Part shown: positions 1-4,386 of the stretch, one piece after another
Position numbering within the stretch: the stretch's first letter is position 1
How the letters are laid out: the number at the start of each line of letters is the position of its first letter
Assembly: GCA_034428935.1 (NCBI GenBank)
Contig: DAOUHB010000217.1
Location: forward strand, 1-7,615
Source of the DNA: JAAYZQ01 sp034428935
GTDB taxonomy: Bacteria > Chloroflexota > Anaerolineae > JAAYZQ01
Reading direction: 5' to 3'
Length of the DNA: 7,615 nt
Translations under genes and position numbers: made by a program
The notes under the pieces: generated by a model
What the model was told of the DNA's origin: nothing
The model's database searches: none
Seen by the model: only the letters and a program-made list of their open reading frames with translations

Positions 1-132
1 GGGCGTCGGCCAGAATCGCCACTGTGCAAGCTGGCCGTGAGAACGTGGCCCAAGCGGGGCGTTACCGTCCTGGACGAACGCGGCCGCGTGGTGGACTTCT
101 CAAGGATGCTGGCCGGGCAGCTCGCGGTGTAA
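1..132 (+). CDS. 3' end of an unrecognised gene (partial)
   Basis: Frame 1 is open from the first base to a TAA at 130-132, giving 43 residues. The C-terminus contains the stretch TVLDERGRVVDFSRMLAG, which reads like real protein, whereas the other two forward frames read like GC-rich shadow. The start lies outside the window, so no function can be assigned. The frame begins exactly at codon position 1. The partial gene at the right edge (from 7475) ends exactly on codon position 3. If the molecule is circular, these two pieces are one gene of about 90 codons. A perfect 10-bp hairpin (140-162) follows the stop. Confidence 0.6.
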   Translation, partial: GRRPESPLCKLAVRTWPKRGVTVLDERGRVVDFSRMLAGQLAV

Positions 133-139
133 AGACAGA

Positions 140-162
140 GGCAGGGGGTTTGACCCCCTGCC
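140..162. terminator. Perfect 10-bp hairpin after the first stop codon
   Basis: Arms 140-149 (GGCAGGGGGT) and 153-162 (ACCCCCTGCC) pair perfectly around a 3-nt loop. On the + strand no T run follows, so intrinsic termination there is doubtful. On the minus strand the hairpin is followed by TCTGTCTTT, a moderately T-rich tail that would suit a minus-strand terminator. A second imperfect hairpin lies next to it, with arms 166-173 and 204-211 plus an inner GGG/CCC. Confidence 0.4.
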
Positions 163-165
163 CCC

Positions 166-211
166 AGGTGGGCGGGGCCACAACCCGGACAGGCGAAAGC
201 CCGGCCCACCT
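166..211. repeat. Inverted repeat / hairpin with 8-bp outer arms
   Basis: AGGTGGGC (166-173) is complementary to GCCCACCT (204-211). One G·G mismatch inside, GGG (175-177) pairs with CCC (200-202). It sits between the first stop codon and the small frameshifted ORF at 243. It may be a transcript-folding or processing element. Nothing in the sequence assigns a function. Confidence 0.35.
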
Positions 212-242
212 CCATTGTATCACGGAAGCGAGGGATAGACGC

Positions 243-417
243 ATGAACGCAACGCAGACGAACACCGAAGCGGCGACGCGGCCCGACCCGGGGCGGCCCA
301 TCGGGGGGGTTGACCCCGGACTTCGCGGCCCACGCCCTGAAGCTGGTAGACGGCCTTTTGGCCATCCTGGAACGCCGGGGCGCCCACGCCATACCGGGGC
401 CGGTGATCGGGGGATAG
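243..417 (+). pseudogene. Small ORF (57 codons) shifted at a run of seven G
   Basis: An ATG at 243, eight bases after an AGGG ribosome-binding-like sequence (231-234), opens a frame that reads MNATQTNTEAATRPDPGRPI and then meets GGGGGGG (303-309). The protein-like continuation, ALKLVDGLLAILERRG and so on to TAG 415-417, is one frame over. Skipping one G (six instead of seven) gives a coherent 57-residue protein with an amphipathic leucine-rich second half. The original frame instead runs on to 464 with a Pro/Gly/Arg-rich, shadow-like sequence. Possible causes are an indel mutation, a homopolymer sequencing error, or slippage on the G run during transcription or translation. The only in-frame alternative start for the second half, TTG 310, lies directly against the G run with no ribosome-binding spacing. 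No family is recognised. Confidence 0.45.
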
Positions 418-430
418 CTGGCCCGTTGAC

Positions 431-459
431 GCTGCCCATCGGCCCGGCCGGTGGGCAGC
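431..459. repeat. Strong hairpin upstream of the zinc-ribbon gene
   Basis: GCTGCCCA (431-438) pairs with TGGGCAGC (452-459), and inner bases CGGCC and GGCCG extend the stem. It lies in the 79-base gap before the small cysteine protein. No T tract follows, so I do not call it a terminator. It could influence expression of the downstream recombinase operon. Confidence 0.4.
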
Positions 460-496
460 CATGAGCGGGGCAGCAAAAAGCATGGGAGGTGTGAGC

Positions 497-793
497 GTGG
501 CAGAGTATCGCTTTCAACTGGCGGCCGTGACGGTGGCCATCGTGGGCGACGCCGGCGGCGCGCGGTTTTCGGCCGTGGTCACAGACGCCGGCGGGCAGGT
601 GATCGGCGAGGGCGAGGACCGGACAGGGGCCGGCGCCGTGGGGCTGGCTGCGCTGGCGGCCGGCGAGACACGGGCCATCTGCAACGGCTGTGGCCAGTGG
701 TTTGACCGGGCGGAGCTGCGACAGGACACGGCGGCCGACTGGTATTGTGGCGATTGTCTAACCTTTGGACACTGGCGGGGGGTGCGAACGTGA
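497..793 (+). CDS. Small four-cysteine (zinc-ribbon-like) protein upstream of the integrase
   Basis: This is a 98-residue protein of unknown family. The N-terminal half, MAEYRFQLAAVTVAIVGD onward, is rich in beta-type residues. The C-terminal third carries CNGC and CGDC (C62, C65, C84, C87), the spacing of a treble-clef or rubredoxin-like zinc knuckle. I prefer the GTG at 497 because GGGAGG (484-489) lies seven bases before it. In-frame ATGs at 461 and 482 lack such a site. The TGA (791-793) overlaps the GTG (790) of the tyrosine recombinase as GTGA, so the two are probably translationally coupled. A role as an accessory DNA-binding factor for the recombinase is inference from position only. 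Confidence 0.7.
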   Translation: MAEYRFQLAAVTVAIVGDAGGARFSAVVTDAGGQVIGEGEDRTGAGAVGLAALAAGETRAICNGCGQWFDRAELRQDTAADWYCGDCLTFGHWRGVRT

Positions 794-1740
794 CAACAGC
801 ATTGACGATTTCAAGGCACGCGGAATGGGCGCCGGTTGTGCGCCTGGTGGTCGACGGCCTGACCAGTGACCACAGCCGGCGGGCCTACGGCAAGGCCCTG
901 ACCGACTTCCTGAGCTGGGCCGGCGCCCAGCTCGACCCCCAGGGCCAGCGGCTGCCCTTCTCTAAGGCCCTGGTGCAACGCTACAAACACTACCTTCAGG
1001 ACCTCGACCTGGCCCCCTCGACGATTAACCAACGGCTGACGGCGGTCCGCCGGCTGGCCAGCGAGGCGGCCGACAACGGCTTGCTTGACCCCACCCTCGC
1101 GGCCGGGATTGCCAGGGTGCGAGGTGCGAGATCCGGGGGGCGCCGGTCCGGGAACTGGCTTACCAGGCAGCAGGCCCAAGGCCTCTTGAACGCCCCGGAT
1201 CCGTCCACCCTCAAGGGCAAGCGCGATCGGGCGTTGCTGGCCGTGCTGTTGGGCGCCGGCTTGCGTCGGGATGAGTGCGCCCGGTTGGAGGTGGCCCACG
1301 TCCAACAACGAGAGGGGCGCTGGGTGATCCTCGACTTGGTAGGCAAGGGCAACAAGACCCGGACCGTGCCCCTGCCATCCTGGGCAAAGGCGGCGCTGGA
1401 CGCCTGGACCGAAGCGGCGGGTATCGACGATGGGCGGTTGTTCCGGCCCGTCAACAAGGGCGGCCGGCTCGCGGGCGAAGGAATGACCCCCCAGGCGATC
1501 CGAAACACCGTGAGCGCCTACACCGGGGGCGAGCTCGCCCCCCACGATCTGCGCCGGACCTATGCCAAGCTGGCCCATAAGGGGGGCGCTGGCCTTGACC
1601 AGATCCAATTGTCATTGGGCCATGCCAGCATACAGACGACCCAACGATATTTGGGGCTCGAGCAGGACCTACACGCGGCCCCCTGTGACTTCCTGGGCTT
1701 GCGGCTCGAGCTGGTACAAGGCGAGCTTGCCGGGCTGTAG
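790..1740 (+). CDS. Tyrosine recombinase / integrase (XerC/D-like)
   Basis: This is a 316-residue phage-integrase-family protein that cuts and rejoins DNA through a 3'-phosphotyrosine intermediate. The N-terminal SAM-like core-binding domain spans roughly residues 10-115 (SDHSRRAYGKALTDFLSWAG, then a PSTINQRLTAVRRL helix). The catalytic domain holds the full active-site set: R159 (GAGLRRDE), K186 (GKGNKTR), H252 and R255 (HDLRRTYAKLAH), H278 (LGHAS) and Y287 (TTQRYLG). Length and order match Xer-type enzymes. I start at GTG 790, which overlaps the stop of the zinc-ribbon gene and has a G-rich site (776-782) before it. An in-frame ATG at 745 would add 15 residues inside the upstream gene and lacks a good site. 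It is the last gene before the non-coding block at 1741-2155. It may integrate or excise the element, or resolve multimers. The target site is not identified. Confidence 0.93.
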   Translation: MTTALTISRHAEWAPVVRLVVDGLTSDHSRRAYGKALTDFLSWAGAQLDPQGQRLPFSKALVQRYKHYLQDLDLAPSTINQRLTAVRRLASEAADNGLLDPTLAAGIARVRGARSGGRRSGNWLTRQQAQGLLNAPDPSTLKGKRDRALLAVLLGAGLRRDECARLEVAHVQQREGRWVILDLVGKGNKTRTVPLPSWAKAALDAWTEAAGIDDGRLFRPVNKGGRLAGEGMTPQAIRNTVSAYTGGELAPHDLRRTYAKLAHKGGAGLDQIQLSLGHASIQTTQRYLGLEQDLHAAPCDFLGLRLELVQGELAGL

Positions 1741-1767
1741 CTTATGATATTGGTGATTGTAGAAACC
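1726..1767 (+). repeat. Imperfect direct repeat, copy A (integrase 3' end)
   Basis: CTTGCCGGGCTG (1726-1737), then TTATGATATTGG (1742-1753) and a GAAA-containing tail, resemble CTCGCGGGGCTG (4292-4303) and TTACGATATTGG (4311-4322) with their tail. The blocks share 10/12 and 11/12 bases, with a spacer of 4 bases here and 7 in the other copy. Both copies are followed by a small C-run/G-run hairpin. Together they bracket the RNA, copG, rep and origin block. They could be recombination or regulatory sites, but chance similarity is not excluded. Confidence 0.3.
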
Positions 1768-1819
1768 TGGACCCTGGCAGGGGTAGAGCGATGAGTTTTG
1801 AAACTGGGCGGGCAAAATG

Positions 1820-1848
1820 TTGCAATGCCAACCGCTTTGTGGTATACT
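1820..1848 (+). promoter_or_regulatory. Strong sigma-70-type promoter with extended -10
   Basis: TTGCAA (1820-1825), a 17-base spacer and TATACT (1843-1848) preceded by TGG give a -35, an extended TGn motif and a near-consensus -10. The predicted start is about 1855. No protein gene follows in a usable position. The transcript instead runs into an intrinsic terminator about 155 bases later, which points to a non-coding RNA. Confidence 0.65.
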
Positions 1849-1854
1849 ATACCC

Positions 1855-2014
1855 GGTGTAACGGGGGGAGCGGTGGATTGCTTTCCCGACGTGCAAAGTA
1901 CGGTTCTCAACTGCATAGAGACTTAACCGCCCTCTTTGGGGCGGGCTCCTGTACGCGGACGACGCGGCAAAAAACGGTGGGAGTGCTTAACCATCGTTTT
2001 TGCCGCGTTTTTTT
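1855..2014 (+). ncRNA. Predicted structured small RNA (about 155 nt), unrecognised family
   Basis: The region is bounded by the promoter at 1820-1848 and the terminator at 1962-2014. It can fold into successive hairpins. Arms 1864-1871/1880-1887 form 8 bp with two G·U pairs and loop GGTGGATT. A GGTT..CTC / GAG..AACC stem lies near 1892-1928. CCGCCC (1927-1932) and GGGCGG (1939-1944) form a perfect 6-bp stem with loop TCTTTG. The GCGGT near 1870-1874 can alternatively pair with ACCGC near 1926-1930, so two folds compete. Forward reading frames here are poor and cross both the promoter and the terminator. It does not match 6S, tmRNA, SRP or riboswitch motifs known to me. Its position between integrase and copy-control genes suggests replicon control, which is inference. 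Confidence 0.5.
1962..2014 (+). terminator. Intrinsic terminator
   Basis: The left arm 1962-1980 (ACGCGGC, A run, CGGTGG) pairs with 1991-2008 (CCATCG, T run, GCCGCGT). The stem is about 17 bp with one bulged A and one G·U pair, the loop is 10 nt, and the stem runs directly into seven T (2008-2014). It ends the predicted small RNA. It could also stop readthrough from the integrase operon, insulating it from the rep operon. Confidence 0.85.
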
Positions 2015-2058
2015 GTTGCCCCTGGGCGGGCCAGCAGGGCGCCGGGCGGCGGCGGGGA

Positions 2059-2118
2059 TGGGCAGAATAACTTGACAGGGATATTATGCTTGACTTTCTG
2101 AGCATTAGTTCGTATCGT
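2059..2118 (+). promoter_or_regulatory. Control region of the copG-rep operon
   Basis: Two promoter readings are possible: TGGGCA (2059-2064), 17 bases, TATTAT (2082-2087); or TTGACT (2090-2095), 17 bases, TATCGT (2113-2118). The hexamer CTTGAC occurs twice, at 2071-2076 and 2089-2094, one and three-quarter helical turns apart. The first copy contains a perfect TTGACA but has no partner -10 at proper spacing. The arrangement suits a promoter overlapped by repressor half-sites. Confidence 0.45.
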
Positions 2119-2130
2119 GTTTTGCAAAAC
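2119..2130. promoter_or_regulatory. Perfect 12-bp palindrome, candidate CopG operator
   Basis: GTTTTGCAAAAC is a perfect palindrome, AT-rich in a very GC-rich window. It lies 25 bases before the copG-like ATG and just downstream of the second candidate -10. Ribbon-helix-helix repressors commonly bind short symmetric sites in their own promoters, so autoregulation is the simplest reading. Confidence 0.5.
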
Positions 2131-2155
2131 GTTCATGGGGGGGGTGCAGCGCAGT

Positions 2156-2353
2156 ATGAACGAGCGAAAGGGGCGACGGTTTAAAGGGGTTGGGCTGGCC
2201 CTCGACGTTGCGACGATCCAAGCGATTGACGCGGTGGCCGCGGAGAAGCGCCAAACCAGATCCGCGGCGGCTCGCGACTTGATCCGCGCCGGGCTGGCAC
2301 AGCTCGCGCCGGGGGGCGCCGGCGACGGGCAGGGGGCGGCGGGCGATGTGTAA
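2156..2353 (+). CDS. Ribbon-helix-helix (CopG/Arc-like) DNA-binding protein
   Basis: This is a 65-residue protein. Residues 7-14 (RRFKGVGL) would form the DNA-contacting beta strand. Residues 16-28 (VATIQAIDAVAAE) and 33-46 (TRSAAARDLIRAGL) would form the two helices of a ribbon-helix-helix fold, followed by a short Gly/Ala tail. Such proteins act as dimers that repress their own promoter, for example plasmid copy-control CopG. ATG 2156 is preferred: it gives the usual family length and has a G-rich stretch (2136-2143) upstream. GTG 2117 or ATG 2135 would add residues that overlap the palindrome or its edge. The stop (2351-2353) overlaps the next ORF (ATG 2346). Position before an antisense RNA and a rep gene supports a copy-control role. 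An antitoxin role is the main alternative, but no toxin is visible. Confidence 0.75.
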   Translation: MNERKGRRFKGVGLALDVATIQAIDAVAAEKRQTRSAAARDLIRAGLAQLAPGGAGDGQGAAGDV

Positions 2354-2675
2354 GCAAGAAAGCGCCCGGCCCACCGTTGGCAGCGGTTGGCCGGGCTCGT
2401 CGCGAAGGAGGTTGACGGTTTCCTCTTCCTTCCCCTCAACTTCCATTCTACCACGTCTGCGGGCGGCCGTCAAGCAGAGGGGGGCCGGCCTACAGCCTCA
2501 CCTGCAGGACCTCGCAGAACAAGCGGCCATCCGGGCGCACCTCGCGGGCGTGCTGGCCGACGATGCCGAGGCCCGCGGCGACCTGGCCGGTTTTGAACGC
2601 GCGCGCCGGCAGCAGCTCGCGCACCAGGCGATTGCGCGCGCGATCGCGCGGGCGGACCAGGAGGGGCAGACGTGA
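2346..2675 (+). CDS. Small protein between copG-like and rep genes
   Basis: This is a 109-residue ORF, family not recognised. It overlaps the copG-like stop by eight bases (ATG 2346) and ends in a GTGA overlap with the rep gene (GTG 2672), consistent with a coupled operon. Residues 37-109 are strongly helical and Ala/Arg/Glu-rich (HLQDLAEQAAIRAHLAGVLA), which looks like protein. Residues 1-36 are low-quality and coincide with the predicted antisense RNA gene on the other strand. A GAAGGAGG site (2404-2411) lies inside this 5' part, but no ATG, GTG or TTG follows at a normal distance (TTG 2412 is too close). The true start may therefore lie downstream, for example GTG 2550, or use a rare codon. 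The 5' part may act as a translated leader through which the antisense RNA controls rep. Confidence 0.5.
   Translation: MCKQESARPTVGSGWPGSSRRRLTVSSSFPSTSILPRLRAAVKQRGAGLQPHLQDLAEQAAIRAHLAGVLADDAEARGDLAGFERARRQQLAHQAIARAIARADQEGQT
2355..2438 (-). ncRNA. Predicted antisense RNA against the rep operon leader
   Basis: The minus-strand promoter at 2445-2473 predicts a start near 2438. A GC-rich hairpin at 2364-2396 followed by GCTTTCTTGC on the minus strand predicts an end near 2355, giving about 80 nt. The 5' half is purine-rich and can form its own weak hairpin. It is complementary to the + strand GAAGGAGG site (2404-2411) and to the start of the 2346-2675 ORF. The order copG-like gene, antisense RNA on the opposite strand, rep gene is that of pMV158-type plasmids, where the antisense RNA blocks rep translation. 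The RNA is predicted from sequence signals only. Confidence 0.6.
2364..2396 (-). terminator. Minus-strand intrinsic terminator of the antisense RNA
   Basis: GCCCGGCC (2364-2371) and GGCCGGGC (2389-2396) form a perfect 8-bp stem. ACCG/CGGT (2373-2376, 2384-2387) extends it past one mismatch. On the minus strand it is followed by GCTTTCTTGC, a short T-rich tail. On the + strand the following bases are GC-rich, so it points leftward. Confidence 0.6.
2445..2473 (-). promoter_or_regulatory. Minus-strand sigma-70-type promoter for the antisense RNA
   Basis: Read on the minus strand: TTGACG (complement of 2468-2473), exactly 17 bases, then TAGAAT (complement of 2445-2450) with a TGG just upstream of the -10. 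Each hexamer matches consensus at five of six positions and the extended -10 TG is present. It faces the copG-like gene and sits inside the + strand rep operon. Confidence 0.65.
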
Positions 2676-4120
2676 AGCACCAGGCTCCTACATACGACCT
2701 CGAGACCGAGCGCGCCCTGCTGGCCATCCTGTTGACCGTGCCCGAGCTGCCCGGCGTACGGGCAGAGGTGGCCGCCATTGTGGAACCGTCCGACTTCAGC
2801 CCCCAGGGGCGCGCGTTGTATGAAGCGATCCAGGCTCAGAACGGCGCGGCCGTGGATGCCCTGACCACGGTTGCCTACCTCGAAGAGCGCGGCGGGTTGG
2901 AGAGGGCGGGCGGCGAGGGGTTTATCCAGAAACTGGCCAGCACCGTCCCGGCGTTCCACCTTGCCGGCCCCTACGCCCGGCGCCTGGCCGGCCTGGGCGA
3001 GAAGCGTCGCCGGCACGAGAAGGCCGAAGCCGCGGCCCGGGCCATCCTGGAGGGCCGTAAACGCGACGCTCTTCTGCTGCTAGATTCCCTGGATGCCGAC
3101 GAACAGCCCGCGGCCGGCTGGCCGTGGCGGACCCTGGCCAACGCCTACGAGCCGCGGCCGGCGCGCCGGTGGCTTGTGTCCGGGCTGCTGCCCATTCCCA
3201 GCGTTACAACCGCGTTTGGGCTGCCCGGCGGGCTGAAAACCATGCTGCTGCAGGACCTCGCGGCTTGCGTGGCCGGCGGGCGGCCCTGGCTCGCCCCCCT
3301 GCCCGATGCCGGCAAGGTGGCGCCCTTTCAGGTAGAGCAGGCCCCGGTGCTTTGGGTCGACGTCGACAACGGCCTGGACCGCTGCGAACGCCGCTTCGCT
3401 GCCCTGGGGCGCGCCCACGAGCTGCCCGAGGATGCCCCCTTGGCCTATATCTCGTTTCCTACACCTCCATTCGTCGCCCAAGACACGGCGGCGGTTGACC
3501 TGGTGCTGGAGGCCATCGGCCGGACGGGCGCCGGGCTTGTGGTGATTGACAACCTGGGCGCGGTGAGTGGCGGAGCGGACGAAAACTCAGCCCAAATGAT
3601 CGCGGTCATGTCGGGCCTGCGACGTATCGCCGAGGCGGGCGGTTGCGCCGTGGTGGTGATCCACCACGCCGGGAAGGGACAGCGCGACCGGGCCGGGGAG
3701 CGGCTACGCGGCCAGAGCTCGATTGAAGCCGCGATTGAGCTCGCGTTGCTGGTAGAGCGTGACAGGGACGGCGACACGCTCACCCTGAGATCCACCAAAA
3801 CCCGCGACGTGCCAGTTAAGCCCTTTTCGGCCCTGTGGACCTACGAAGCGGACGCTGACGGCGAGTTGACCCGCGGCCGATTCTTTGGCCTGGGCGAGCC
3901 TGAGGGGCAGGCCCTGAGCAAGCAGCAGCAAGCCGAACTCTGCATCGTCAAGGATATGGTAGACGGCACAAACCAGACGGGGATTGTAGAGCTGGTGAAA
4001 GCCAACGCGGGGATAGGCAAGGGTACGGCGCTGGCCGCCTTGCGGCGCCTGGTGGACTCCGGGCAGCTTTGCGAGAGGGCAGGAGAAAAGGACAATGCCC
4101 GGCTGTACTACCGAAAGTAG
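2672..4120 (+). CDS. Replicative ATPase: DnaB-N domain fused to RepA/AAA_25 helicase
   Basis: This is a 482-residue protein, the likely replication initiator or helicase of the element. Residues about 8-105 resemble the DnaB N-terminal domain (ETERALLAILLTVPEL, AVDALTTVAYLEERGGLERA). Residues about 165-380 form a RecA-fold ATPase of the RepA/AAA_25 type. It has Walker A FGLPGGLKT (182-190, K189), where a Leu replaces the usual Gly before Lys; Walker B LVVIDNL (D293); the HH motif VVVIHHAGKG (327-336); and an RGQSSIEAA segment (346-354). The C-terminal 70 residues (TGIVELVKANAGIGKGTALA, ALRRLVDSGQL) look like a winged helix for DNA binding. GTG 2672 overlaps the upstream TGA. The stop codon is overlapped by the first origin repeat. 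It probably unwinds DNA at the origin next to it (4120-4233), as RSF1010 RepA does. No separate initiator or primase is seen. Confidence 0.85.
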   Translation: MKHQAPTYDLETERALLAILLTVPELPGVRAEVAAIVEPSDFSPQGRALYEAIQAQNGAAVDALTTVAYLEERGGLERAGGEGFIQKLASTVPAFHLAGPYARRLAGLGEKRRRHEKAEAAARAILEGRKRDALLLLDSLDADEQPAAGWPWRTLANAYEPRPARRWLVSGLLPIPSVTTAFGLPGGLKTMLLQDLAACVAGGRPWLAPLPDAGKVAPFQVEQAPVLWVDVDNGLDRCERRFAALGRAHELPEDAPLAYISFPTPPFVAQDTAAVDLVLEAIGRTGAGLVVIDNLGAVSGGADENSAQMIAVMSGLRRIAEAGGCAVVVIHHAGKGQRDRAGERLRGQSSIEAAIELALLVERDRDGDTLTLRSTKTRDVPVKPFSALWTYEADADGELTRGRFFGLGEPEGQALSKQQQAELCIVKDMVDGTNQTGIVELVKANAGIGKGTALAALRRLVDSGQLCERAGEKDNARLYYRK

Positions 4121-4233
4121 GTTTTCCGGTTTTCCGGGGTTTTCCGGCGGTTATCCGGTTAACCGCGGTTGGGTTTTCCGGTTTGCCCCCCCCTTTATAA
4201 GGGGGGCAAACGGACAACCGGAAACGGAAAACC
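4120..4233. repeat. Candidate replication origin: GGTTTTCCGG iterons and a large hairpin
   Basis: Direct copies of GGTTTTCCGG lie at 4120-4129, 4128-4137, 4138-4147 and 4172-4181. A one-mismatch copy is at 4149-4158 and a degenerate copy at 4157-4166. Inverted, diverged copies follow near 4210-4219, 4218-4227 and 4224-4233 (ending GGAAAACC). Spacing is 8-11 bases, close to one helical turn. Two overlapping palindromes, CGGTTAACCG (4156-4165) and AACCGCGGTT (4161-4170), lie inside. GTTTGCCCCCC (4181-4191) pairs with GGGGGGCAAAC (4201-4211) around loop CCTTTATAA. The stem continues imperfectly outward to 4172/4219. Position directly after the rep ATPase supports an origin of double- or single-strand initiation. 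A transfer origin is possible, but no relaxase is present. Confidence 0.7.
4181..4211. repeat. 11-bp perfect inverted repeat with AT-rich loop
   Basis: The arms are GTTTGCCCCCC (4181-4191) and GGGGGGCAAAC (4201-4211), with the 9-base loop CCTTTATAA. This is the core of the candidate origin. With a bulged G at 4180 the stem extends by three pairs, one mismatch and four more pairs. It lacks a T tract on either strand, so it is not a simple terminator for the rep operon. Confidence 0.65.
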
Positions 4234-4285
4234 AAGAGGGGCGCGAGGGATGGGGAGCAATCACCCGGGGATTTTGAGGGGCGTT

Positions 4286-4304
4286 CCGGCCCTCGCGGGG
4301 CTGG
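4286..4304. repeat. Small hairpin downstream of the origin
   Basis: CCGGCCC (4286-4292) pairs with GGGGCTGG (4297-4304) around loop TCGC, with one bulged G and one G·U pair. It overlaps copy B of the imperfect direct repeat. The rest of 4234-4386 holds no gene. I see no convincing promoter there, only a weak TACGAT -10-like sequence (4312-4317). Confidence 0.35.
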
Positions 4305-4336
4305 AATGAGTTACGATATTGGCTGTTAGGGAAAGC
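4292..4336 (+). repeat. Imperfect direct repeat, copy B (before the second operon)
   Basis: CTCGCGGGGCTG (4292-4303) and TTACGATATTGG (4311-4322), plus a GAAA-containing tail, mirror copy A at 1726-1767. It lies between the candidate origin and the gene at 4387. See copy A for the comparison. Confidence 0.3.
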
Positions 4337-4340
4337 AAGC

Positions 4341-4358
4341 GCCCCCTATGGCGGGGGC
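4341..4358. repeat. Hairpin upstream of the 4387 gene
   Basis: GCCCCC (4341-4346) pairs with GGGGGC (4353-4358) around loop TATGGC. It lies 14 bases before the AGGAGG ribosome-binding site (4373-4378). It could stabilise the 5' end of the operon transcript or modulate its translation. Confidence 0.4.
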
Positions 4359-4386
4359 ACAATCACAGAATCAGGAGGATCGTACC

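Noticed and set aside
24..464. 146-codon + strand frame at the left edge
   Set aside because: Its first 40 codons overlap the better frame ending at 132, and its last third is Pro/Gly/Arg-rich. Only the segment from ATG 243 to the G run appears real, and that continues in another frame.
811..1608. 265-codon open frame on the minus strand
   Set aside because: It lies entirely inside the tyrosine recombinase gene, whose active-site residues are all present. Its product is Gly/Pro/Gln-rich with no recognisable motif, a typical GC-rich shadow.
1791..2075. 94-codon + strand frame in the integrase-copG gap
   Set aside because: It starts upstream of the promoter, reads through the terminator stem and its T run, and has no family-like motif. 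The RNA interpretation fits better.
2105..2473. Minus-strand frame beginning near the antisense promoter
   Set aside because: Its only protein-like part begins inside the -10 hexamer, so it could not be translated from that promoter. The rest is antisense to the ribbon-helix-helix gene.
2156..2675. Toxin-antitoxin pair (ribbon-helix-helix antitoxin plus small partner)
   Set aside because: The partner ORF shows no toxin motif, and the neighbouring antisense RNA, helicase and origin point to copy control.
4149..4158. DnaA box (TTATCC...)
   Set aside because: TTATCCGGT matches the DnaA consensus only in its first six bases and is better explained as a variant of the GGTTTTCCGG iteron.
4120..4233. 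CRISPR array
   Set aside because: The repeats are only 10 bp, overlap or abut without spacers, and reappear inverted around a hairpin. No cas gene is present.
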